From ZC4RG30 sp049841155 (GTDB lineage Bacteria > Pseudomonadota > Gammaproteobacteria > Steroidobacterales > Steroidobacteraceae): a stretch of DNA of 64,000 bases. The notes beneath the pieces are model-generated. The model did no database searches. It saw nothing but the letters and a program-made list of their open reading frames with translations, and was not told the origin of the DNA. The translations under genes and the position numbers were made by a program. Positions 1 to 8,267 of the stretch are shown piece by piece (the first letter of the stretch is position 1; the number at the start of each line of letters is the position of its first letter). Location of the stretch: positions 1,984,001 to 2,048,000 of the forward strand of contig JASGHI010000003.1 in assembly GCA_049841155.1 (NCBI GenBank), given 5' to 3'.

Positions 1-76
1 GATCCGCCTTGACGGTCCAAGCTTCGATCTTCCCCCCGGACGCCGTCAATGGTTTTGAGCCCTGAAAAGGGCCAGA

Positions 77-108
77 AAGCGAGTGATTGCCGGTGCAATC
101 ACTCGCTT
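77..108 (-). terminator. Hairpin terminator behind the aldolase gene
   Basis: A perfect 14-bp inverted repeat (arms 77-90 and 95-108, 4-nt loop) begins 7 bases beyond the aldolase stop codon. On the minus strand it is followed by a short pyrimidine run (CCCTTTTC) rather than a clean T-tract. Stem strength and position make a factor-independent terminator likely. Confidence 0.7.
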
Positions 109-114
109 CGGCAG

Positions 115-1008
115 TCAGGTCTTGGAGGCGTCGTAGATGCCCTGGATGGAGCGGTCCAGCGCCTTGTCGAACTCGGCATCGCTCTGCTGCGCCGTAAGCC
201 CCTCGGTGAGCGCGCGCGAGAAGCTCGCGATCATGCCGTGCTGGCGGGCAAGCTTCTTGTTCGCATCGTCGCGCGAGTAGCCGCCCGAAAGCGCCACCAC
301 CTTGAGCACGCGCGGGTGCTTCACGAAGTCGGCATAAAGATCATCCACCTCCGGCAGCGTGAGCTTGAGCATCACGAGCTGCCCCTCGGGCAGAGCGTCC
401 AGCCCCTTCTGCAGCGCGGCCTTGAGCAGCTTCTCGGCGCCGGCCTTGTCCGGGCAGTGGATGTCCACCTCCGGCTCGATGATGGGCACCAGGCCCGCGG
501 CCACCACCTGCTTGGCCACCTGGAACTGCTGGTCGACCACGGCCTGGATGCCTGCGGCATTGGCCTGCTTGATGACCGAACGCTCCTTGGTGCCGAAAAT
601 GCCCTTGGATTTGGCCTTCGCGAGCAGCGCATCGAGCTGCGGCATGGCCTTCATCAGCTGCGCGCCGTCGGCCTCGGCTTCCAGGCCCTTGTCGATCTTG
701 AGGATGGGCACCACCTTCTTGACGTTCCACAGGTAGTCGGCCGTGGGCCGGCCCTGGATGTCGCGGTCCATGGTGGCCTCGAACAGGATGGCCGCCACCA
801 CGCGGTCGCCATTGAAGGCGGGACTGGTGATGATGCGGGTGCGCATCTGGTGGATCAGATCCATCATCTGCGTCTCGCCCGAATAGGTGTTCTCCGCAAT
901 GCCGTACAGCTTCAGCGCCTTGGGCGTGCTGCCGCCGCTCTGGTCCAGCGCGGCGATGAAACCGGGCTGGGTGCGGAACTTGGTTTTCTGTGCTTCGAAA
1001 TTGCTCAT
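115..1008 (-). CDS. fda: Class I fructose-bisphosphate aldolase
   Basis: A 297-residue cytoplasmic aldolase that splits fructose 1,6-bisphosphate to dihydroxyacetone phosphate and glyceraldehyde 3-phosphate (and the reverse) in glycolysis and gluconeogenesis. The class I, Schiff-base type is shown by the ALDQSGGSTPKAL motif near residues 20-32, the IIEPEVD motif near 176-182, and MLKLTLPE with the probable catalytic lysine at about residue 215. The ATG at 1008 is preferred over an in-frame start 15 codons upstream because MSNFEAQKTKF resembles the usual N-terminus. The gene is divergent from gmk and ends in a strong hairpin, so it is probably a single-gene unit. Confidence 0.95.
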   Translation of the reverse strand: MSNFEAQKTKFRTQPGFIAALDQSGGSTPKALKLYGIAENTYSGETQMMDLIHQMRTRIITSPAFNGDRVVAAILFEATMDRDIQGRPTADYLWNVKKVVPILKIDKGLEAEADGAQLMKAMPQLDALLAKAKSKGIFGTKERSVIKQANAAGIQAVVDQQFQVAKQVVAAGLVPIIEPEVDIHCPDKAGAEKLLKAALQKGLDALPEGQLVMLKLTLPEVDDLYADFVKHPRVLKVVALSGGYSRDDANKKLARQHGMIASFSRALTEGLTAQQSDAEFDKALDRSIQGIYDASKT

Positions 1009-1114
1009 GAGTGAGACGGCCTCGCTGCGTATCGGATCGTGACTGTCCGGCAATTCTAGGGCCTGTTGCCGCTATGGACGGCCCTTCTTCTGCCCGGTAG
1101 TGTACTTGCAACCC

Positions 1115-1738
1115 ATGGCCGCCCGTCTTTATGTCATCTCCGCACCCTCGGGCGCGGGCAAGACCAGCCTCGTGCGGGCGCTGCTGGAGCGCGCGCCCGG
1201 GCTTGCGGTATCGACCTCGCACACCACCCGCGCGCCCCGCCCCAACGAGCAGGACGGCCGCGAATACCACTTCGTCTCCCGGGAGCAGTTCGACCGCATG
1301 GCGGCCGCGGGCGACTTCCTGGAGCACGCCCGGGTGTTCGACAACCAGTACGGCACCAGCCGCTCGCAGCTGGAAGAGAAGCTTGCCGCCGGCCGGGACG
1401 TCATCCTCGAAATCGACTGGCAGGGCGCCCGCCAGGTGCGCGCGGCGCTGCCCGGCTGCCGCAGCATCTTCATCCTGCCGCCCTCGCGCGCGGCCCTGCG
1501 CCAGCGCCTGACCTCCCGCCAGACGGACAGTGCGGCCGTGATCGAGCGCCGCCTGGCCGACGCGGTGGCCGACATGTCCCACTACGCCGAATTCGACTAC
1601 GTCGTGGTCAACGACGATTTCGGCCGTGCCGTGGCCGACCTGGAACGCATCATTGCCGGCGACGGCGCCCCGTTTGCCGCCGGGCGGCCGGAACTCGCCC
1701 CGTTGCTGGCGGATCTGCTAGACTTTCCAGTCCCTTAA
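1115..1738 (+). CDS. gmk: Guanylate kinase
   Basis: A 207-residue cytoplasmic enzyme that phosphorylates GMP to GDP with ATP. The P-loop (SGAGKTS) lies at residues 12-18, followed by the GMP-binding STSHTTRAPRPNE segment and GREYHFVS. The ATG at 1115 (MAARLYVIS) fits the family better than the GTG at 1100. It is the first gene of a plus-strand run with rpoZ, spoT, ridA, recG and ubiA, matching the gammaproteobacterial gmk-rpoZ-spoT arrangement that links guanine nucleotide supply to (p)ppGpp metabolism. Confidence 0.96.
   Translation: MAARLYVISAPSGAGKTSLVRALLERAPGLAVSTSHTTRAPRPNEQDGREYHFVSREQFDRMAAAGDFLEHARVFDNQYGTSRSQLEEKLAAGRDVILEIDWQGARQVRAALPGCRSIFILPPSRAALRQRLTSRQTDSAAVIERRLADAVADMSHYAEFDYVVVNDDFGRAVADLERIIAGDGAPFAAGRPELAPLLADLLDFPVP
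1716..1724 (+). promoter_or_regulatory. Possible extended -10 promoter for rpoZ
   Basis: TGC-TAGACT at the end of gmk fits an extended -10 element (TGN-TATAAT, 4 of 6 in the hexamer) about 36 bases before the rpoZ ATG. No convincing -35 hexamer precedes it. It could give rpoZ-spoT a promoter independent of gmk. Confidence 0.3.
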
Positions 1739-1759
1739 GACCTCTCCCTGCGGAAGATC

Positions 1760-2041
1760 ATGGCCCGAGTCACCGTCGAAGACTGCCTGGATAACGTCGA
1801 CAACCTGTTCCAGCTGGTGCTACTGGCCTCGGCCCGCGCGCGGCGGCTTGCCAATGGCGCTGCCCCCACCGTGCCGGTGGACAACGACAAGGTGACCGTC
1901 ATCGCCCTGCGCGAGATCGCCGAGGGCAACATCACTCCGGAGATGCTGCAGGAGCCGGAGCCCCAGCCCGAACCGGTGATCAACGACATCGACGCGCAGC
2001 TCGCGAGCTTCCGCGCACCGCAGTTCGGCCTGGGAGACTAA
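1760..2041 (+). CDS. rpoZ: RNA polymerase omega subunit
   Basis: A 93-residue omega subunit that helps assemble the beta-prime subunit into RNA polymerase and, in proteobacteria, forms part of a ppGpp site. The N-terminus MARVTVEDCL is diagnostic, followed by the helical LVLLASARARRL segment and VTVIALREIAEG. Length matches the family. It sits 21 bases after gmk and 15 bases before spoT, the classical position. Confidence 0.97.
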   Translation: MARVTVEDCLDNVDNLFQLVLLASARARRLANGAAPTVPVDNDKVTVIALREIAEGNITPEMLQEPEPQPEPVINDIDAQLASFRAPQFGLGD

Positions 2042-2056
2042 GCCCACCCGCCCCGT

Positions 2057-4237
2057 ATGGACGCGTCTTCGCTTCTCGGCCTGATCCCAGGCGCCGGAGC
2101 AAGACGCGTTCCCGGTCTCAAGGAGCTGCTGGCCAGCGTCGAGACCTACCTGCCGCCGGAGCAGGTTGCCCGCATCCGCGAAGCCGCCGACTTCGGCACC
2201 TCAGCCCACCAGGGCCAGAAGCGCCTCTCCGGCGAACCCTACATCTCCCATCCGCTCGCGGCCGCGCAGATCCTCGCCGGGCTGGGGCTGGATGCGGACA
2301 CCATCATCAGCGCCATCCTGCACGATGTCATCGAGGACACCGGCGTTTCCAAGGAGGAGATCGCCGGGCGTTTCGGCAAGGACGTGGCCGAGATCGTCGA
2401 TGGCGTCACCAAGCTCCACCAGATCCAGTTCAAGAGCCGCGAGGAAGCGCAGGCCGAATCCTTCCGCAAGATGCTGCTGGCCATGGTGCGCGACCTGCGC
2501 GTCATCATCGTCAAGCTCGCCGACCGCACGCACAACATGCGCACCATCGACAGCATGTCGGTGCAGAAGCGGCGCCAGATCGCGCGCGAAACGCTGGACA
2601 TCTACGCGCCCGTCGCCGAGCGGCTGGGCCTGTACAAGATCAAGCTGGAACTCGAGGACCTGGGTTTCCGCGCGCTGTATCCGCAGCGCTACCGGGTGAT
2701 CGAGCGCGCACTGAAGCGCGCGCGCGGCAACCAGAAGGAATTCCTCGGCAAGATCGAGAAGACGCTGAAGGCCGCGCTGGAGAAGACCGGCATCAAGGCC
2801 GAGGTGGGCTCGCGCGAGAAGCACCTCTACAGCATCTACCGCAAGATGCGGCACAAGAAATCGCTGCTGGCGCAGGTGGTGGATGTGTACGGGCTGCGCA
2901 TCCTCGTCGATACGCCCGACACCTGCTACCGCACGCTGGGCGTGGTGCATGCCGCCTACCGGCCGATGCCCGGGCGCTTCAAGGACTACATCGCCATTCC
3001 ACGCACCAATGGCTACCAGTCGCTGCACACCACGCTGTTCGGGCCCAATGGCGTGCCCATCGAAGTGCAGATCCGCACCCACGACATGCATGGCGTCGCC
3101 GAATCCGGCATCGCGGCGCACTGGAAGTACAAGGCCGGCACGCCGGCCCAGAGCAGCGACGATTCGGCGCAGCAGGAGCGCGCGCGCGCGTGGGTCGCGA
3201 ACCTCATGGAGATGCAGGGCAGCGGCAACCCCGAGGAGTTCATCGAAAGCGTCAAGGTGGACCTGTTCCCGGACAAGGTCTACGTGTTCACGCCCAAGGG
3301 CGCCATCCTGCGCCTGCCGCGCGGCGCCACGGTGGTGGATTTCGCCTATGCCGTGCACACGGATGTGGGCAACCGCTGCGTCGCGGCCAAGGTGGACCGG
3401 CGCCTGACCTCGCTGCGCACCGTGCTGCGCAATGGCCAGACGGTGCAGATCATCACCGCCAAGGGCGCCTCGCCGAACCCCTCGTGGGTAAGCTTCGTCG
3501 CCACGGCCAAGGCGCGCAGCGCCATCCGCCAATACCTGAAGTCGCTGCAGCGCACTGAGGCGGTGGAGCTGGGCGCGCAGCTGCTCAATGCGGCGCTGGC
3601 CGACTTCCAGCTCGACGTGGATCACCTGGAGCCGCAGATCCTCGCGCAGACACTCAAGGACCTCGGCCTCAAGAACAAGGACGAGCTGCTCGCGCAGATC
3701 GGCCTCGGCGAACACATGGCGCCGCTGGTGGCGCGCCGCCTGCTGCCAGGCGCCGGCGATGGCGCGGCGGGGTCGGCAGCACCGCTGACCGTGGCCGGCA
3801 CCGAAGGGCTGCTCGTCACCTATGCGCGCTGCTGCCATCCCATTCCTTATGATCCCATCATCGCCTTCCTGTCCACGGGCCGCGGCATCGTGATCCACCG
3901 CGATACCTGCGTGAACGTCGAGGACTACCACAAGCATCCGGACAAATGGCAGCCGGTGGTGTGGCAGCAGGACATCTCGCGCTTCTTCAGCTCCGAGGTG
4001 CGCGTGGAGGCCGCGAACAAGGTGGGCATGCTGGCGGCGATCTCCGCGGCCATCGCCTCCACTGGCACCAACATCGGCCACGCCATGGTGGAGCGGCGCG
4101 ACGGCGACATCTCGCTGATCACGCTCGAAGTCGAGGTGAAGGATCGCAAGCACCTGGCGCGCATCGTGCGTACCATCCGCAAGATGCCTGAAGTGCTGCG
4201 CGTGGCGCGCACCCATCTGTCCAGAAGGAATTCATGA
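2057..4237 (+). CDS. spoT: Bifunctional (p)ppGpp synthetase/hydrolase
   Basis: A 726-residue Rel/SpoT protein that makes and degrades the stringent-response alarmone (p)ppGpp. The HD hydrolase domain has H51, H65 and the H89-D90 pair within ILHDVIEDTG. The synthetase domain carries RFKD (307-310), GYQS (319-322) and EVQIR (336-340). RFKD is the RXKD form typical of bifunctional enzymes rather than the ExDD form of RelA. A TGS domain (about 415-475), a CC-containing segment (YARCCHP) and a C-terminal ACT domain (about 650-720) follow. Both active sites look intact. It overlaps ridA by 4 bases (ATGA), so the two are probably translationally coupled. Confidence 0.96.
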   Translation: MDASSLLGLIPGAGARRVPGLKELLASVETYLPPEQVARIREAADFGTSAHQGQKRLSGEPYISHPLAAAQILAGLGLDADTIISAILHDVIEDTGVSKEEIAGRFGKDVAEIVDGVTKLHQIQFKSREEAQAESFRKMLLAMVRDLRVIIVKLADRTHNMRTIDSMSVQKRRQIARETLDIYAPVAERLGLYKIKLELEDLGFRALYPQRYRVIERALKRARGNQKEFLGKIEKTLKAALEKTGIKAEVGSREKHLYSIYRKMRHKKSLLAQVVDVYGLRILVDTPDTCYRTLGVVHAAYRPMPGRFKDYIAIPRTNGYQSLHTTLFGPNGVPIEVQIRTHDMHGVAESGIAAHWKYKAGTPAQSSDDSAQQERARAWVANLMEMQGSGNPEEFIESVKVDLFPDKVYVFTPKGAILRLPRGATVVDFAYAVHTDVGNRCVAAKVDRRLTSLRTVLRNGQTVQIITAKGASPNPSWVSFVATAKARSAIRQYLKSLQRTEAVELGAQLLNAALADFQLDVDHLEPQILAQTLKDLGLKNKDELLAQIGLGEHMAPLVARRLLPGAGDGAAGSAAPLTVAGTEGLLVTYARCCHPIPYDPIIAFLSTGRGIVIHRDTCVNVEDYHKHPDKWQPVVWQQDISRFFSSEVRVEAANKVGMLAAISAAIASTGTNIGHAMVERRDGDISLITLEVEVKDRKHLARIVRTIRKMPEVLRVARTHLSRRNS

Positions 4238-4623
4238 CCACCATGCAACGCACCATCATCCAGACTCCCGATGCGCCGGGCGCCATCGGCACCTATTCCC
4301 AGGCCGTGCGCGTGGGCGACACCGTGTGGATTTCCGGCCAGATTCCCCTCGACCCGGCAACCGGCCAGCTGGTCAGCGGCGACATCGACGCCGAGATCCG
4401 CCGCTCCTTCGACAATCTCAAGGCGATTACCGAAGCTGCGGGCGGCACGCTGGACAACGCCGTGAAGGTCAACGTCTTCCTCACGGATCTGGCGCATTTC
4501 GGGCGCGTCAACGAGATCATGGCCACCTACTTCGCCAAACCCTATCCGGCACGCGCGGCAGTGGGCGTCGCGGCATTGCCACGCGGCGCGCGCGTGGAGA
4601 TGGAGTGCGTCCTCAGCCTGTGA
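4234..4623 (+). CDS. ridA: RidA family 2-iminobutanoate/2-iminopropanoate deaminase
   Basis: A 129-residue RidA/YjgF protein that hydrolyses reactive enamine/imine intermediates released by PLP enzymes. The family motifs IGTYSQAVRVGDTVWISGQ, KVNVFLTDLA and the catalytic-arginine region YPARAAVGV are present. The start overlaps the spoT stop; an ATG 9 bases downstream is also possible. In E. coli the spoT-recG interval holds trmH; here ridA takes that place. Its last bases overlap the proposed recG GTG codon (GTGA). Confidence 0.95.
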   Translation: MTTMQRTIIQTPDAPGAIGTYSQAVRVGDTVWISGQIPLDPATGQLVSGDIDAEIRRSFDNLKAITEAAGGTLDNAVKVNVFLTDLAHFGRVNEIMATYFAKPYPARAAVGVAALPRGARVEMECVLSL

Positions 4624-6626
4624 GCGGCGCCGCCGCGGCAGCCGATCCGCTGTTCCTGCTGCCGGTCCGCTATGAGGATCGCACCCGCGTCACGCCGCTG
4701 GGCGCGCTCATCGCCAGCACACGCGCCGTGGTCGAGGCCGAAGTGCAGGTGGCCGATGTGGTGTTCCGCCGCCGGCGCGCGCTGCTGGTGCGCCTGGCCG
4801 ATGGCTCGGGATTCCTGACGCTGCGTTTCTTTTATTTCTCGCGCGCACAGGTGGAAGGGCTGGCACGCGGCACGCGGCTGCGCTGTGCCGGCGAAGTGCG
4901 CCGCGGTCCGCAGGGACTGGAGATGGTGCATCCCGAGTATCGGCGAGTGGGCGCCACGCCCGAGCCGCTGGATGACCGCCTCACGCCCATCTACCCACTC
5001 ACCGAAGGGCTCACGCAGGGCCGCGCGCGTGCCAACGCCAACCGGGCGCTGGCGCGCCTGGCCGCCAACCCCGCACAGGACCTGCTGCCGCGCCACATCG
5101 TCGAGAAGCTGGAGCTGCCCACGCTCACCGAGGCGCTGAAGTTCGTGCATCGCCCGCCCGTGGGCACGTCGCTGGCTGCGCTCGCATCCGGCCGGCATCC
5201 GGCGCAGCGGCGCCTGGCTTTCGAAGAATTGCTGGCGCACCAGCTTTCCATGCAGCAGCTCAAAGCACGCGTGCAGCTCGAACCCGCACGGGCACTGCAG
5301 GATGAAGCGCAACTGGCTGCACGCTTCATCGCCGGCCTGCCCTTCGCGCTTACCGGAGCCCAGCGCCGAGCGCTCGATGACGTGGAGCGCGACCTCGCGC
5401 GGCGGCATCCCATGGTGCGGCTGGTCCAGGGCGACGTGGGCTGCGGCAAGACCGTGGTGGCCGCCGCCGCCGCTGCGCGCGCGGTGGGTAGCGGTGGACA
5501 GGCCGCGCTGATGGCACCCACCGAACTGCTTGCGGAGCAGCACTGGCGTTCGCTGGATGCATGGTTCCGCCCGCTGGGCGTCACCGTGGCGCTGCTGTCC
5601 GGCTCGCAGCCGGCACGCACGCGGCGCAGCGCACTCGAAGCCGTGGCCAGCGGCGAGGTGCAGATCGCCGTGGGCACGCATGCGCTGTTTCAGGGCGGCG
5701 TCAACTTCCGCAACCTCGCGCTGGTGATCGTCGATGAACAGCACCGCTTCGGCGTGCAGCAGCGGCTGCAACTGAAGGAAAAGGGCCGCCAGGACGGTTC
5801 CGTGCCCCACCAGCTCATCATGACCGCCACGCCCATTCCACGCACGCTGGCCATGACGGCCTACGCCGACCTCGATGTCTCGGTGATCGACGAGCTGCCG
5901 CCCGGCCGCACACCGGTGCGCACCGTGGTGGTGGCCGAGGAGCGCCGCGCACAGGTGGTCGAAGGTGTGCACCGCGCCTGCCATGAAGGCAGGCAAGTCT
6001 ACTGGGTGTGCCCGCTCATCGAGGAATCCGAAGAGCTGCGCGCACAGGCCGCAGAGGAGACAGCCGCCACACTGGCCGAAGCATTGCCCGGCATCCGCGT
6101 GGGTCTGGTGCATGGGCGGCAGCCGGCGCGCGCCAAAGATCAGGCCATGCAGGAGTTCAAGGCCGGTCACATACAGCTGCTGGTGGCCACCACCGTCATC
6201 GAAGTCGGCGTGGATGTGCCCAACGCCAGCCTGATGGTGATCGAGAACGCCGAACGCATGGGCCTTGCGCAGCTGCACCAGCTGCGCGGCCGCGTGGGCC
6301 GCGGCGCACAGGAGTCCAGCTGCGTGCTGCTGTATCGCGGCCCGCTGAGCCAGCTGGCGCGTGAGCGCCTCGCCTGCCTGCGCGACAGCAATGACGGCTT
6401 CGAAATCGCGCGCCGCGACCTCGCGCTGCGCGGCCCCGGCGAGTTGCTCGGCACGCGCCAGACCGGCCTTGCCGAACTGAAAGTGGCGGACCTGATCCGC
6501 GACGCCGACCTGCTGCCCGCGGTGCGCGAGGTTGCCGAACAGCTGCTGCACGGCAATGATGCACTGGTCGCCGCGCTGGCGGCACGCTGGATCGGAGGGG
6601 CGGAGGAATATGGCCGGGTCGGGTGA
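4620..6626 (+). CDS. recG: ATP-dependent DNA helicase RecG, short N-terminus
   Basis: A 668-residue helicase that remodels stalled forks and branched DNA. OB-fold wedge domain at about 20-115, helicase core with Walker A GDVGCGKT (271-278), DEQH (372-375) and TATPIPRTLAMT, then VEVGVDVPNA-type and LRGRVGR motifs and the C-terminal RGPGELLGTRQTG. The only start compatible with ridA is GTG 4620. The protein then begins about ten residues before PVRYEDRT, so the roughly 35 residues that precede this motif in E. coli RecG (the GVG helix-hairpin region) are missing. The rest is collinear and uninterrupted. Confidence 0.93.
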   Translation: MSGAAAAADPLFLLPVRYEDRTRVTPLGALIASTRAVVEAEVQVADVVFRRRRALLVRLADGSGFLTLRFFYFSRAQVEGLARGTRLRCAGEVRRGPQGLEMVHPEYRRVGATPEPLDDRLTPIYPLTEGLTQGRARANANRALARLAANPAQDLLPRHIVEKLELPTLTEALKFVHRPPVGTSLAALASGRHPAQRRLAFEELLAHQLSMQQLKARVQLEPARALQDEAQLAARFIAGLPFALTGAQRRALDDVERDLARRHPMVRLVQGDVGCGKTVVAAAAAARAVGSGGQAALMAPTELLAEQHWRSLDAWFRPLGVTVALLSGSQPARTRRSALEAVASGEVQIAVGTHALFQGGVNFRNLALVIVDEQHRFGVQQRLQLKEKGRQDGSVPHQLIMTATPIPRTLAMTAYADLDVSVIDELPPGRTPVRTVVVAEERRAQVVEGVHRACHEGRQVYWVCPLIEESEELRAQAAEETAATLAEALPGIRVGLVHGRQPARAKDQAMQEFKAGHIQLLVATTVIEVGVDVPNASLMVIENAERMGLAQLHQLRGRVGRGAQESSCVLLYRGPLSQLARERLACLRDSNDGFEIARRDLALRGPGELLGTRQTGLAELKVADLIRDADLLPAVREVAEQLLHGNDALVAALAARWIGGAEEYGRVG

Positions 6627-7533
6627 GGCAACAGTGGATCTGACCACGCGCGTCTTCGCCGCCGTCGTGCCCTCGCCTGCACTGCGTCGCCGGGTCGTCG
6701 ACTACATCCACCTCACACGCCTGGATCGTCCCGTGGGCATCTGGCTGCTGCTGTGGCCCGCGCTGTGGGCACTGTGGGTGGCTGCCCGCGGCGTACCCAG
6801 CGCAAAGCTCTTCGGCGTGTTCATCGCCGGCACCATCGTGATGCGCTCGGCCGGCTGCGTGATCAACGATTTCGCCGACCGCGATGTCGATCCACACGTC
6901 AAGCGCACCCGGCAGCGTCCGCTGGCGGCGCGCCGCGTCTCGCCCAACGAAGCACTGGTGCTGTTTGCGGTGCTGGTGCTGTTGGCGCTGTGGCTGGTCA
7001 CCCGCCTCGATGCACGCACCGTTTATTTCTCCTTCATCGGCGCGGCGCTCACCGTCAGCTATCCCTTCGCCAAGCGTTTCTTCCCCCTGCCGCAGTTCTG
7101 GCTCGGCGCGGCCTTCGGATGGGCCGTTCCCATGGCCTTCGTCGCCACAGTAGGCGAAGTCCCGCGCGTGGGCTGGTTGCTGTTCGTCGTCACACTGCTG
7201 TGGTCCGGCGTTTACGACACCATCTACGGCATGGTCGACCGCGACGACGACCTGAAGCTCGGTGTGCACTCCACCGCCATCGCCTTCGGCGACATGGACA
7301 GGCCCATCATCGGCGCCATGCAGCTGATGATTCTCGCCGGCCTGTTCCTCGTCGGCCGCAGCCTGCAGCTGACCTGGCCGTTCTACCTGGCGCTTGCCAT
7401 CGGTGCATTGCTGTTCGCGCGGCAGCAATGGCAGATCCGCAACGCCGAACGCGATGCCTGCTTCCATGCCTTTCTCGAAAGCCACTGGTTCGGGGTGGTC
7501 ATCCTCGCGGGATTCATCGGGTCGCTAACCTGA
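6610..7533 (+). CDS. ubiA: 4-hydroxybenzoate polyprenyltransferase
   Basis: A 307-residue integral membrane prenyltransferase that attaches the polyprenyl tail to 4-hydroxybenzoate in ubiquinone synthesis. The first aspartate-rich motif NDFADRDVD is at residues 86-94 and the second, YDTIYGMVDRDDD, lies about 115 residues later. Several hydrophobic segments follow the UbiA pattern. The ATG at 6610 follows a good GGAGG ribosome site and lies inside the last codons of recG (17-base overlap). No ubiC gene is adjacent. Confidence 0.95.
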   Translation: MAGSGEATVDLTTRVFAAVVPSPALRRRVVDYIHLTRLDRPVGIWLLLWPALWALWVAARGVPSAKLFGVFIAGTIVMRSAGCVINDFADRDVDPHVKRTRQRPLAARRVSPNEALVLFAVLVLLALWLVTRLDARTVYFSFIGAALTVSYPFAKRFFPLPQFWLGAAFGWAVPMAFVATVGEVPRVGWLLFVVTLLWSGVYDTIYGMVDRDDDLKLGVHSTAIAFGDMDRPIIGAMQLMILAGLFLVGRSLQLTWPFYLALAIGALLFARQQWQIRNAERDACFHAFLESHWFGVVILAGFIGSLT

Positions 7534-7540
7534 CAGGAAG

Positions 7541-7810
7541 TCAGCGAGACGGCTTCGACACCAGAGGAAAGGCTTCCGGGTTCCTCACTGATTCGACAGC
7601 CAGATCAATATCCAGCTCGGGCCAGTAGAGATGCCCCGCAGAGGGCAGCTGCACGCTTGTGATCTGCGCGATGGTCGCGTCCCGAAACCAAGGGAACAGG
7701 GAGAATGACACAAAGAGCTCCTCCTCCCCGAGGAGAAGCCAGAATCCTTGAGGGGAAACGTTGGCAACCTCAACCCCCGAAGTGGGCTTTCCAGCAGTTG
7801 CGACATTCAT
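7541..7810 (-). CDS. DUF2442 family protein
   Basis: An 89-residue protein resembling DUF2442: GFWLLLGEEELFVSF, FPWFRDATIAQI, HLYWPELDIDLAVESV and a terminal FPLVS. Its start overlaps the 3' end of the DUF4160 gene by 41 bases, so the two are probably co-translated. DUF2442 and DUF4160 genes are often neighbours and have been suspected, not proven here, to form toxin-antitoxin-like pairs. GC content is visibly lower than in the flanking housekeeping genes. Function unknown. Confidence 0.85.
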   Translation of the reverse strand: MNVATAGKPTSGVEVANVSPQGFWLLLGEEELFVSFSLFPWFRDATIAQITSVQLPSAGHLYWPELDIDLAVESVRNPEAFPLVSKPSR

Positions 7811-8009
7811 CTACGTGGACCTCCACGAGAGCCTGGGCGTCCCGAAGTTGCCGATCATTCAGACCGCAATTCTGGGCTAGTGCGACGCAGGGCTCAAGCC
7901 AGAACTTGGCCTCCCCGTCTCCACAAGCCACATGCACATGCATACGAGGTTCCTCTCGGGAAAAGAAGTAAAACCGGAACGGGCCACTGCGGAACACGGT
8001 CGGGCTCAT
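7770..8009 (-). CDS. DUF4160 family protein
   Basis: A 79-residue protein with the DUF4160 signature: SPTVFRSGPFRFYFFSREE, HVHVACGDGEAKFWLEP, and a C-terminal helical LRDAQALVEVH segment. The ATG at 8009 is chosen because MSPTVFRSG is the usual N-terminus; a start 5 codons upstream is also open. First gene of the two-gene unit with DUF2442. The HVHV and FWLEP residues are the most conserved family features. Biochemical activity is unknown. Confidence 0.85.
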   Translation of the reverse strand: MSPTVFRSGPFRFYFFSREEPRMHVHVACGDGEAKFWLEPCVALAQNCGLNDRQLRDAQALVEVHVDECRNCWKAHFGG

Positions 8010-8267
8010 GCACGAATGCTGCACTCCATAGACGTGCGAATACGGTCGCCTAGCTATCGAGTTTCAACAGGAATGGCTCTGCGAGGCGGACTGGTGCAGA
8101 CCCAGCCACTACACGCTGTAGATGTGCAAAAAATCTTTCAGCCCCGTGAAGTCCGGAGGGCTGCGCGCAAAGACGAGATAAGCGCTGCCTTATGGCCTCT
8201 GCGACAACGCCCGTCTATCTCGGAAAGTTGTCTACGAAACCACTCTTCGTCTTCGTCTTCTTCTTCG
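8010..8267. other. Non-coding interval in the low-GC insert
   Basis: This 258-base interval separates the DUF4160 start from the MESH1-like gene stop. No protein family, tRNA or clear hairpin was recognised. It contains a short CTTCGT/CTT-type repeat (8245-8267) that encodes only a run of acidic residues in one spurious frame. It probably holds the promoter of the DUF4160-DUF2442 pair, but no good -35/-10 combination stands out. Confidence 0.5.

Noticed and set aside
1048..1071. CGGCAA-N12-TTGCCG inverted repeat between the aldolase gene and gmk
   Set aside because: Six-base arms with a long spacer are expected by chance in a GC-rich genome and fit no recognised regulator.
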